From the NCBI GenBank assembly GCA_035513135.1, contig DATKCQ010000086.1, positions 1 through 64,000 on the forward strand: a DNA stretch of 64,000 nt. The letters are read 5' to 3'. Position numbers and translations under genes: made by a program. The stretch's first letter is position 1. Every line of letters starts with the position of its first letter. This document shows positions 53,899 to 62,723 of this stretch, piece by piece. This DNA is from Thermohalobaculum sp035513135. GTDB lineage: Bacteria > Pseudomonadota > Alphaproteobacteria > Rhodobacterales > Rhodobacteraceae. The notes under the pieces are model-generated. The model was not told the DNA's origin. It did no database searches and saw only the letters and a list, made by a program, of their open reading frames with translations.

Positions 53899-54999
53899 AT
53901 GGACCGTGACCTGCGCACCGAGTTCCTGACCTTGCACGAGTTCGCCGCCGCCGCGCGGGCCCGGCTCGACGCGAACGGCTGGGCCTACCTCGTCGGCGGC
54001 ACCGAGACCGAGACCACGCTGAGGCGCAACCGCCTGGCCCTCGACAGCGTGGCGCTGCGCCCCCGCGTGCTGCGCGACGTCAGCGCCGTCGATGCCGGCG
54101 CCAGCTGCCTCGGCAAGCTGGTGCGCCTGCCGGTGCTGCTCGCCCCGGTCGGCGGGCTCGAGCTCTTCGACCCCGACGGCGCCCTCGCGGTGGCCCGCGC
54201 CGCCGGCGCGTTCGGCGTGCCGGTGATGGTCTCGTCGGTCTCGCCGCGGCCCAAGCCCGAGATCCGCGCCGCCACCGCGGCCCCCGCCCTCTTCCAGCTC
54301 TACGTGCGCGGCGGCGGCCGCTTCATCGAGGAGCAGGTCGAGAAAACCATCGCCGCCGGCATGGAGGCGTTCTGCCTCACCGTCGACACCGCCCACTACA
54401 GCCGGCGCGAGCGCGACATCGCCGGACGTTTCATGAAGCCGTGGCGCGCCGAGGTCGATGCCGGGGCGCGCCACGCCCAGGCGGCGCTGAGCTGGGCCGA
54501 CGTGTCGCGCATCCGGCGCGCCTATGACATCCCGCTGATCCTCAAGGGTATCGCCACGCCCGAGGACGCCCGCATCGCCCTCGATCACGGGATCGACGTG
54601 ATCTACGTCTCGAACCACGGTGGCCGCCAGCTCGACCACGGGCTCGGCGCCCTCGACGTGCTGCCCGGCATCGCCGAGGCGGTGGCGGGGCAGGCCCGGA
54701 TCTGGGTCGACGGCGGCATCTCGCGCGGCACCGACATCGTCAAGGCCCTCGCGCTGGGCGCCGAAGCGGTCGGCATCGGCCGGCTGCACTGCTACGCCCT
54801 GGCGGCGGCCGGCGCGCCCGGCATCGTGCGCCTGCTCGAGATCCTCGAGGAGGAGCTGGTCACCGCGCTGGGCCTGCTCGGCGTCACCCGGCTCGACCAG
54901 CTCAATCCATCCTGTGTCCAGCGCGGCGCTCCCGTGGTCACGCCCCCCGGCGCGTTCAGCGCCTTCCCGCTGCTCGGCCCGGAGAACGAGGGGCCGTAG
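53899..54999 (+). CDS. FMN-dependent alpha-hydroxy-acid oxidase/dehydrogenase
   Basis: A 366-residue TIM-barrel flavoenzyme of the lactate/glycolate/mandelate oxidase family. Motifs are LPVLLAPVGGLELFDPDGALAVARAA, the active-site SNHGGRQLDHGLGALDVL (catalytic His and Arg), ILKGIATPEDARIALDHG, and VDGGISRGTDIVKALALGAEAVGIGR for FMN phosphate. It would oxidise a 2-hydroxy acid to a 2-oxo acid. No clear ribosome-binding site precedes the ATG; a GTG at 53863 is an alternative start. Confidence 0.88.
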   Translation: MDRDLRTEFLTLHEFAAAARARLDANGWAYLVGGTETETTLRRNRLALDSVALRPRVLRDVSAVDAGASCLGKLVRLPVLLAPVGGLELFDPDGALAVARAAGAFGVPVMVSSVSPRPKPEIRAATAAPALFQLYVRGGGRFIEEQVEKTIAAGMEAFCLTVDTAHYSRRERDIAGRFMKPWRAEVDAGARHAQAALSWADVSRIRRAYDIPLILKGIATPEDARIALDHGIDVIYVSNHGGRQLDHGLGALDVLPGIAEAVAGQARIWVDGGISRGTDIVKALALGAEAVGIGRLHCYALAAAGAPGIVRLLEILEEELVTALGLLGVTRLDQLNPSCVQRGAPVVTPPGAFSAFPLLGPENEGP

Positions 55000-55027
55000 C
55001 GCCGCGCCCGGCCTCTGCCCGCCACCG

Positions 55028-55048
55028 TCGCCCGGCCTGACCGGGCGA
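55028..55048. terminator. Hairpin between convergent genes
   Basis: TCGCCCGG (55028-55035) and CCGGGCGA (55041-55048) form a perfect 8-bp stem with a 5-base loop between the alpha-hydroxy-acid oxidase and RidA genes. No T-run. An 11-bp tandem duplication (55045-55066) overlaps its right arm. Confidence 0.5.
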
Positions 55049-55066
55049 TCCCGGGGCGATCCCGGG
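55045..55066. repeat. 11-bp tandem duplication
   Basis: GCGATCCCGGG occurs twice in a row in the convergent gap. Confidence 0.95.
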
Positions 55067-55097
55067 GCGAGCGCGCCAGACCCGCCGGCCCCGGTGT

Positions 55098-55451
55098 TCA
55101 CCCCGCCGCGGCGGTGACCATGATCTCGACGTTGTAGCGCTGCGCCGCGAGCCGCGATTCGACGCAGGCGCGCGCCGGCGTGTTGCCCGGCGCCACCCAG
55201 GCGTCCCAGACGGCGTTCATCTCGGCGAAGTCGCGCATGTCGGTCAGCCAGATGGTGGCCGAGAGCAGCTTCGACTTGTCGCTCCCGGCCTCGGCCAGCA
55301 GCTTGTCGATGCGCCCCAGAATATCGCGGGTCTGCTCGCCGATCGTGCCCCCCGGCGCTCCCTGCGCCACCTGCCCGGCGAGATACGCCGTGCCGCCATG
55401 CACCACCGCCTGGCTCATCCGCTTGCCCGTCTCGATCCGCCTGATCGTCAT
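55098..55451 (-). CDS. RidA/YjgF-family protein
   Basis: A 117-residue member of the Rid family, which hydrolyses reactive enamine/imine intermediates. MSQAVVHGGTAYLAGQVA opens it, with TRDILGRIDKLLAEAGSD and ARACVESRLAAQRYNVEIMVTA at the end; the active-site Arg is in CVESRLA. In subfamily terms it is closer to Rid1/Rid4-like than to any specialised group; not decided. Start follows the family. Confidence 0.93.
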   Translation of the reverse strand: MTIRRIETGKRMSQAVVHGGTAYLAGQVAQGAPGGTIGEQTRDILGRIDKLLAEAGSDKSKLLSATIWLTDMRDFAEMNAVWDAWVAPGNTPARACVESRLAAQRYNVEIMVTAAAG

Positions 55452-55696
55452 TGTCCGCGTCTCCCTGTCTGCGTTGATGGCCCCGCCGGGTCCGCCGCCC
55501 GCATCAAACCGGCGCGGCGCGGCGCGGGCAAGAGGCAATCTCGAGGCGCCGGCCCGCGCCGTCGCCCATCCACCCCATGACAGAGGGAAATCGGATGCTC
55601 TCGGCTCGGTCCGCCGCCCTTGTCACCCCATCCGGGCGACTGTATAGACCGGCGCGAATTTCCGGCCCCCCGCGAGCATCCCCCGAGGTCCCCCAG

Positions 55697-56260
55697 ATGC
55701 CCAAGATCAACGGAAACGAGATCCGTCCCGGCAAGATCATCGAGCACCAGGGCGGCCTCTGGGTGGCCGTCAAGGCCAGCCACGTCAAGCCCGGCAAGGG
55801 CGGCGCCTTCGCCCAGGTCGAGCTCAAGAACGTGCGCGACGGGCGCAAGCTGAACGAGCGGTTTCGCTCCGAGGACAAGGTCGAGCAGGTCCGCCTCGAC
55901 CAGCGCGACCAGCAGTTCCTCTACGAGCAGGACGGCATGCTGGTGTTCATGGACTCCGAGACCTTCGAGCAGATCGAGCTGCCGACCGACATTCTCGGCG
56001 ACCGCCGGCCCTTCCTGCAGGACGGCATGACCGTGACCATCGAGTACCACGAGTCCGAGGCGCTCTCGGTGACGCTGCCCGAGAAGGTCACCTGCACCGT
56101 CGTCGAGACCGAGCCGGTGGTGAAGGGCCAGACCGCCACCTCGTCCTACAAGCCCGCCATGCTCGACAACGGCGTGCGCACCATGGTGCCGCCCTTCGTC
56201 GGCGAGGGCACGCCCATCGTCGTCTCGACCGAGACCGGCGATTATGTCGAGCGGGCCTGA
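55697..56260 (+). CDS. efp: Elongation factor P
   Basis: EF-P, 187 residues, rescues ribosomes stalled at polyproline. MPKINGNEIRPGKIIEHQGGLWVAVKASHVKPGKGGAFAQVELKN is the typical KOW domain; the lysine of the KPGKGG loop is the position modified in many bacteria. OB domains 2 and 3 end with GEGTPIVVSTETGDYVERA. The ATG at 55697 is chosen over an upstream in-frame ATG by family length. It is 5 bases ahead of suhB. Confidence 0.97.
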   Translation: MPKINGNEIRPGKIIEHQGGLWVAVKASHVKPGKGGAFAQVELKNVRDGRKLNERFRSEDKVEQVRLDQRDQQFLYEQDGMLVFMDSETFEQIELPTDILGDRRPFLQDGMTVTIEYHESEALSVTLPEKVTCTVVETEPVVKGQTATSSYKPAMLDNGVRTMVPPFVGEGTPIVVSTETGDYVERA

Positions 56261-56265
56261 GACCG

Positions 56266-57051
56266 GTGGCCACGGCTTCCGCCAACCTCAACATCATGAT
56301 CAAGGCGGCGCGCAAGGCCGCCCGCCGCCTGGTGCGCGACTTCGGCGAGGTCGAGCAGCTCCAGGTTTCGGTCAAGGGTGCGGGCGACTTCGTGAGCGCC
56401 GCCGACCGCAAGGCCGAGGAGACCATCCGCGCCGAATTGATGGAGGCACGGCCGAGCTATGGCTGGCTGGGCGAGGAATCCGAGCCCGTGGCGGGCCGCG
56501 ATCCCACCCGCCGCTGGATCGTCGACCCCCTCGACGGCACGACGAACTTCCTGCACGGCCTGCCGCACTGGGCGGTCTCGATCGGCCTCGAGCACAAGGG
56601 CGAGATGGTCGCAGGGGTCATCTTCGACCCGATCAAGGACGAGATGTTCACTGCCGAGAAGGGCGCCGGCGCCTGGCTCAACGACCGCCGCATCAGGGTG
56701 TCGGCGCGGCGCGACATGCGCGAGATGATCTTCGCCACCGGCCTGCCCTGGGACGCCGCGGAGGCCATCGAGGCGACGCTCGGCGACATGGCGAAGGTGC
56801 TGCCGCGCTCGGCCGGCATCCGCCGCTTCGGCGCCGCCTCGCTCGATCTCGCCTACGTCGCGGCGGGTCGCTATGACGGGTTCTGGGAGCGCGGCCTGAA
56901 CGCCTGGGACATCGCCGCGGGCCTGTGCATCCTGCGCGAGGCGGGCGGGCTGTGCGGCGCGCTCGGCGGCGGCGACGTGCTCGAGACCGGCGACATCGTC
57001 GCGGCCAATGCCGAGGTCTACGAGCGATTCCACAAGCTGTTGACCGAATAG
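56266..57051 (+). CDS. suhB: Inositol monophosphatase family protein
   Basis: A 261-residue Mg2+-dependent phosphatase of the SuhB/IMPase family. Metal ligands are in GEESEP, DPLDGTTNFLHGLPHWAVSIG, and the ERGLNAWDIAAG region. SuhB also helps rRNA transcription in E. coli; whether it does here is unknown. Start codon is GTG, just after efp, and the two are commonly linked in alphaproteobacteria. Confidence 0.95.
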   Translation: MATASANLNIMIKAARKAARRLVRDFGEVEQLQVSVKGAGDFVSAADRKAEETIRAELMEARPSYGWLGEESEPVAGRDPTRRWIVDPLDGTTNFLHGLPHWAVSIGLEHKGEMVAGVIFDPIKDEMFTAEKGAGAWLNDRRIRVSARRDMREMIFATGLPWDAAEAIEATLGDMAKVLPRSAGIRRFGAASLDLAYVAAGRYDGFWERGLNAWDIAAGLCILREAGGLCGALGGGDVLETGDIVAANAEVYERFHKLLTE

Positions 57052-57076
57052 GCAAACCCGGTCGGGCTGGCGGCGC

Positions 57077-57370
57077 CTATCCCGGCCGGTGCTTGAGCTC
57101 GATCTCGACGAAGCGCAACTCGCCCGCCGGACCGTTCACCACGTCGTGCTCGACCCCGGCCGGGCGGTAGTAGGAGGTGCCCGGCTGCACCGTCACGGGC
57201 GTGCGGCTGCCGTCGCCCTGCACCATCTCGACGGTGCCGCCGATCACCGGCACGATCACGTAGTCGTAGCCGTGCCGGTGCCAGCCGGTCGCCGCCCCCG
57301 GCGCGAAGCGCCACTCGGTGACGCGCACCTCGTCGTTGTCCACATGCACGATGGACTCGGCCTTGCTCAT
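57077..57370 (-). CDS. Small cupin-domain protein
   Basis: A 97-residue single cupin. WHRHGYDYVIVPVIGG gives the first cupin motif (two His and no Glu at the usual spot), and GTSYYRPAGVEHDVVN the second (His). It likely binds a metal. Function not known. It lies 9 bases after the ald stop in the same direction, so it may be cotranscribed with alanine dehydrogenase. Confidence 0.88.
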   Translation of the reverse strand: MSKAESIVHVDNDEVRVTEWRFAPGAATGWHRHGYDYVIVPVIGGTVEMVQGDGSRTPVTVQPGTSYYRPAGVEHDVVNGPAGELRFVEIELKHRPG

Positions 57371-57379
57371 GGCGGTCCC

Positions 57380-58498
<1,119 letters not shown>

Positions 58499-58724
58499 GA
58501 GTTTTTCTCCCGTCTTGACGCCGCAACGCACGATTTCGGGCGGATCTGCGCGCCCGCGCGGCAAGGTAGCCCTAGCGTCCGGCGCGGGAGAGGTCCAGAT
58601 TCGCCGCGATCCGCAGGCCACAGGCACAGGTTTTTCCATTGCGTCCACCCCAAATCTGGTAGTTGCGGGTGGAATCAGGTGCAAATCTGCGTAAGCTGCG
58701 GAAAATGCGTCGTGAGGCAGGCGG

Positions 58725-59996
58725 ATGAATCTGAAGGACGGCCACCAGGTCGAGTTCTCCCAGCCGACCCGGCAGATCGTGATGATGCTCGCCGTGCTCG
58801 GTCTGGTCGCGGTCGGCGCGACCGTGCTGGGCCAGCGGATCGAGTCCGTCCTCTACGCCAACGTCTACCTGAACGGCGTGATCATCGGCGTCTTCGTGCT
58901 GGGCGTGCTGGCGACCTTCTGGCAGGTCTACCAGCTCATCGTCGCCACCAACTGGCTGAAGAACCTGCAGGCCGGCTACAAGGGGCACGAGTTCGTCCGC
59001 CCGCCCTGGATCCTCGCCGCCATGGCGCCGATGATGCGCGAGGGCAGGATCCAGCAGCGCATGGCGGCGTCGTCCACGCGCTCGGTGCTCGACAGCATCT
59101 CCGACCGGCTCGACGAGATGCGCGACATCACGCGCTACATCACCAGCCTGCTGATCTTCCTCGGCCTGCTCGGCACCTTCTGGGGCCTGTCGATCACCGT
59201 GCCGGCGGTGGTCGACACCATCCGCTCGCTGGCGCCGCAGGAGGGCGCGGAGACCACCGGCGACGTGTTCGAGCGGCTGATGGGCGGGCTCGAGGACCAG
59301 CTCGGCGGCATGGGCACCGCCTTCGCCTCTTCGCTGCTGGGCCTCGCCGGCTCGCTGGTGGTGGGGCTGCTCGAGCTGTTCGTCGGGCACGGCCAGAACC
59401 GCTTCTACCGCGAGCTGGAGGAGTGGCTGTCGTCGTTCACCCGGCTCGGCCTGATCTCCGAGGGCGAGGGGCCGGAGGGCGGCCTGGTGGCGCTGCTCGA
59501 GCGCATCGACGAGGGGCTCGAGATGACCACCGGCTTCGCCAGGCGGGCGGAGGAGGCGCGGCTCGACTCCGAGCAGCGGCTCGGCAAGGCGGCCGACATC
59601 GTCGCCGAGATGGCGAGCCAGATCGACAAGGAGCGCTCGCTGGTCGCCCAGCTGGTGCGCGAGATGCGCGAGGCGCGCGAATTGCAGTCGGGCCGCGACC
59701 ACGCCACGCTGACCGTGCTCAAGCGCATCGAGTCCTCGAGCGAGACCATCGCCTCGACCCAGCAGGCGCTGGCCCAGGCGATCGAGCGCAGCGGCGGCGC
59801 GCGCCCGGCGGCAGGCGGCGGCGCCCGGCCCGACGGCGACATGCAGGGGCACCTGCAGAACCTCGACATGCAGCTGCGCGAGATCGCGCATGACCTGACC
59901 ACCGGGCGGCGCGAGGCCACCGCGGCGCTCAGGGCCGAGATCCGCGCGCTGATCAACCTCATCGACACCCGCACGCGGCCGCCCGGGAGAGGCTGA
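58725..59996 (+). CDS. MotA/TolQ/ExbB-superfamily membrane protein
   Basis: A 423-residue protein with four membrane spans near residues 15-40, 45-70, 137-165 and 200-225; the last two (YITSLLIFLGLLGTFWGLSITVPAVVDTI and MGTAFASSLLGLAGSLVVGLL) are the conserved MotA/TolQ/ExbB pair that surrounds the proton path. The C-terminal 190 residues are charged helices with Arg/Glu repeats. It is coupled to a long MotB/OmpA-like partner, with no flagellar, tolA/tolR or exbD genes nearby. Role unknown; a 5:2 ion-driven motor is inferred. Confidence 0.85.
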   Translation: MNLKDGHQVEFSQPTRQIVMMLAVLGLVAVGATVLGQRIESVLYANVYLNGVIIGVFVLGVLATFWQVYQLIVATNWLKNLQAGYKGHEFVRPPWILAAMAPMMREGRIQQRMAASSTRSVLDSISDRLDEMRDITRYITSLLIFLGLLGTFWGLSITVPAVVDTIRSLAPQEGAETTGDVFERLMGGLEDQLGGMGTAFASSLLGLAGSLVVGLLELFVGHGQNRFYRELEEWLSSFTRLGLISEGEGPEGGLVALLERIDEGLEMTTGFARRAEEARLDSEQRLGKAADIVAEMASQIDKERSLVAQLVREMREARELQSGRDHATLTVLKRIESSSETIASTQQALAQAIERSGGARPAAGGGARPDGDMQGHLQNLDMQLREIAHDLTTGRREATAALRAEIRALINLIDTRTRPPGRG

Positions 59997-61723
59997 TGGC
60001 CTTTTCGCGACGCGCAGGTGGACGGCCCGAAGCGAACACCTGGCCCGGGTTCGTCGACGCGCTGACCGCGCTCCTGCTGATCCTGATGTTCGTGCTTTCG
60101 ATCTTCATGATCGTCCAGTTCACCATGCACGAGACGATCAGCGGGCAGTCGCGCGAGCTCGACGAGCTGAACCGCCAGCTCTCCGGGCTAGCCAACGAGC
60201 TGTCGCTCGAGCGCGACCGCGCCGAGACGCTGGAGGGCGAGGTCGGCGGCCTGCGCGCCACGCTGGCCGAGGAGCGGCGCGAGACCGACCGGCTGAACGC
60301 GGCGCTGGCGGCGATGGCGCGCGCGCACGGCGCCGCCCAGGCGCGAGCGGCCGATCTCGAGGACCGGCTGGCCGAGAGCGTCTCCGAGCGCGAGGCGCTG
60401 GAGGCGGCGGTGGCCAGCGCGCGCCGCGAGACGGACGCGGCGCAGGAGGCGGCGCGGCTGGCCGCGGCCCGGCGCGAGGCGCTCGAGGCGATGGTCGCCG
60501 AGCTCGAGTCCAAGGACCGCCAGCGCGCCGAGGAGATGGCGCAGGTCTCGGCCGAGCGGGCGCGCGCGCTGGCGCTGCTCGACGAGCTGCGCAGCGAGAA
60601 GGCCGAGGCCGAGAGCGAGGCCGAGCGGCTGGCCCGCGAGCGCGCCTCGCTGATGGCGCTGGTCGAGGAGATGCGGCTCGACCAGGACCGGATCGACGCC
60701 GAGATGGCGCGGCTCGAGACCGAGAACGTCAGCCTCGCCGAGCAGCGGCGCGAGCTCGAGGCGCTGCGCGCCGCCGCCGCGCGCCAGCTCGACGAGACGC
60801 AGGCCCGGCTCAGCGCCGAGGAGGAGGCGCGGCTGGCCGAGGTGGCGGCGGCCGAGGCGCTGCGCCGGCGGCTCGAGGAAAGCGACGCCGAGCTCGATGC
60901 CATGACGCTGGCGCTTGAGGAGGCGCGCAAGGAGGCGGAAGAGACGCTGACCCTGCTCGCCGCGGCGCGCGCCGCGCAGCAGGAGCTCGCGGGGCGGCTG
61001 GACGAGCGGGCCGAGGAGGTGGACCGCGAGGAGGCGCTCCGCCGGCTGGCCGAGAGCGAATTGTCCCGGGCGAAGCAGCAGACGCTGGAGGAGCAGCGGC
61101 GCGTGGCGCTGCTCAATGCCCAGCTGCGCGAGCTGCGCGAGCAGCTCGGCAGCCTGCAGGCGCTGCTCGAGGACTACGAGGCGCGCGACACCGAGAGCCA
61201 GGTGCAGATCGCCGAGCTGGGCGAGCGGCTGAACCGGGCACTGGCGCAGCGGGTGGGCGAGCTGGCCCGCTACCAGTCGGTGTTCTTCCAGAAGATGGAC
61301 GAGGTGCTGGGCGGCCGCGACGACATCCAGCGGGTCGGCGACCGCTTCGTCTTCCAGTCCGAGGTGCTGTTCGCGCCGGGCTCGGCCGAGCTCGGGCCCG
61401 AGGGCGAGGCCGAGCTCGCCAAGCTCGGCGAGGTGATGTGGGCGATCTCGGGCGAGGTGCCCGACGACCTCGACTGGATCCTCAGGGTCGATGGCCACAC
61501 CGACAAACGGCCGATCACCCGGGGCGGACGCTACCGCGACAACTGGGAGCTCAGCCAGGCCCGGGCGCTGTCGGTGGTGCGCTACCTGATCGACGTTGAG
61601 GGCGTGCCGCCCGAACGACTCGCCGCCGCCGGCTTCGGCGAGCACCAGCCGATTGCCGAGGGCGACCTGGACGAGGAGCTGGCGCGCAACCGGCGCATCG
61701 AGTTCAAGTTCACCGAGCGCTGA
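59996..61723 (+). CDS. Long coiled-coil MotB/OmpA-like protein
   Basis: A 575-residue single-span protein. The span is WPGFVDALTALLLILMFVLSIFMIVQF (about 16-43) and carries an Asp at its start (FVDALTALL), like the ion-binding Asp of MotB/ExbD. Residues from about 45 to 420 are almost pure heptad-rich coiled coil. The C-terminus (about 440-570) is an OmpA-type peptidoglycan-binding domain, with VDGHTDKRPI and LSQARALSVVRYL and NRRIEFKF. ATG overlaps the stop of its partner (TGATG). Family function unknown. Confidence 0.87.
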   Translation: MAFSRRAGGRPEANTWPGFVDALTALLLILMFVLSIFMIVQFTMHETISGQSRELDELNRQLSGLANELSLERDRAETLEGEVGGLRATLAEERRETDRLNAALAAMARAHGAAQARAADLEDRLAESVSEREALEAAVASARRETDAAQEAARLAAARREALEAMVAELESKDRQRAEEMAQVSAERARALALLDELRSEKAEAESEAERLARERASLMALVEEMRLDQDRIDAEMARLETENVSLAEQRRELEALRAAAARQLDETQARLSAEEEARLAEVAAAEALRRRLEESDAELDAMTLALEEARKEAEETLTLLAAARAAQQELAGRLDERAEEVDREEALRRLAESELSRAKQQTLEEQRRVALLNAQLRELREQLGSLQALLEDYEARDTESQVQIAELGERLNRALAQRVGELARYQSVFFQKMDEVLGGRDDIQRVGDRFVFQSEVLFAPGSAELGPEGEAELAKLGEVMWAISGEVPDDLDWILRVDGHTDKRPITRGGRYRDNWELSQARALSVVRYLIDVEGVPPERLAAAGFGEHQPIAEGDLDEELARNRRIEFKFTER

Positions 61724-61734
61724 GCCCCGGCAGA

Positions 61735-62658
61735 TCAGCGCCCGGCGAAATCCGCGATGGCCGCGATCACGCGGTCGAAGGCCTCGGCCGCGCGCCGCGC
61801 GGTATGGCGGGCGCGCAGATGGCCATGCGGGAGTTGGGGCTCGACCACGCAGCGGGCCTCGACCCCGGCGGCGCCGAGGCGGCGGGCGTATTCCGGCCCG
61901 TCGTCGCGCAGCGGATCGGCCTCGGCCGAGGAAATGAAGCACGGGGCGAGGCCGCTGAAGTCCGCGGCGGCGAAGGGAAAGAAGGTCGGGTCGTCGTGCG
62001 GCACCGGTCCGCCGGCGCGGGTGCGCCGGTAGTACTCCATGTCGCGGGTGGTGAGCATGGGGGCCTCGGCGTTCTCCTCGTAGGAGGCCAGGCCGAGGAG
62101 GTCGCCTCCGAGCGTGGGGTATATCAGCACCTGCCCGCGGATGCCCCCGTCCTTCAGCGCGAGGCAGACGGCGGCGGCGAGGTTGGCCCCGGCGCTGTCG
62201 CCCGCGAGGATCACCGGACCGTGGGCCAGCGCTGCCCGGGTCGCGGCCAGTGCGTCGTCATAGGCCGCCGGGTGGATGTGCTCGGGGCAGAGGCGATAGT
62301 CGACCGCGAGCACCGGGCAGCTGGTGCGCGCGGCGATCTCGGCGCTCACGTCGTCATGGCTGTCGAGGCCGCCGAGCACGAAGCCGCCGCCGTGGAAATA
62401 GAGAACCGTCACCGGCCCGGGGTCCGGCGGCAGGTAGCGGCGCACGGGGACCGGTCCGGCCGGGCCGGGCACGGTCTCGTCGGTCACCCGCAACGCCTCG
62501 GGGCGCGGCCGGCGCAGCGCGGCGGCCATCGCGTCGTACTGGCGGCGGCGCTCGGCGAGCGCGAGGTTGGCCTTGCCCTCGGGGTAGAAGGCGGCGGTGC
62601 GCTCGATGAAGGCGAGGATCTCCGGGTCGGTGATCCGCGCGGTGATCTGGATCGACAT
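61735..62658 (-). CDS. HSL-type alpha/beta hydrolase (esterase)
   Basis: A 307-residue esterase of the hormone-sensitive lipase family. The oxyanion hole HGGG is in YFHGGGFVLGGLDSHD, the nucleophile elbow GDSAG in ILAGDSAGANLAAAV, and the acid and His in ADPLRDDG and PHGHLRARH. The start at 62658 is chosen to begin the protein at MSIQITARITDPE. Convergent with the motor-like pair, 12 bases apart. Natural ester unknown. Confidence 0.9.
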   Translation of the reverse strand: MSIQITARITDPEILAFIERTAAFYPEGKANLALAERRRQYDAMAAALRRPRPEALRVTDETVPGPAGPVPVRRYLPPDPGPVTVLYFHGGGFVLGGLDSHDDVSAEIAARTSCPVLAVDYRLCPEHIHPAAYDDALAATRAALAHGPVILAGDSAGANLAAAVCLALKDGGIRGQVLIYPTLGGDLLGLASYEENAEAPMLTTRDMEYYRRTRAGGPVPHDDPTFFPFAAADFSGLAPCFISSAEADPLRDDGPEYARRLGAAGVEARCVVEPQLPHGHLRARHTARRAAEAFDRVIAAIADFAGR

Positions 62659-62723
62659 GGGCGGCCCCCCTGGTGCATGTTCGCCACCGACCATAGGGCG
62701 TGTCACCGGAGGGAGAAAGTGGC

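Noticed and set aside
58725..61723. Zorya-type (zorAB) anti-phage system
   Set aside because: The MotA/MotB-like pair is present, but no zorC/zorD or other defence gene follows; neighbours are alanine dehydrogenase and an esterase.
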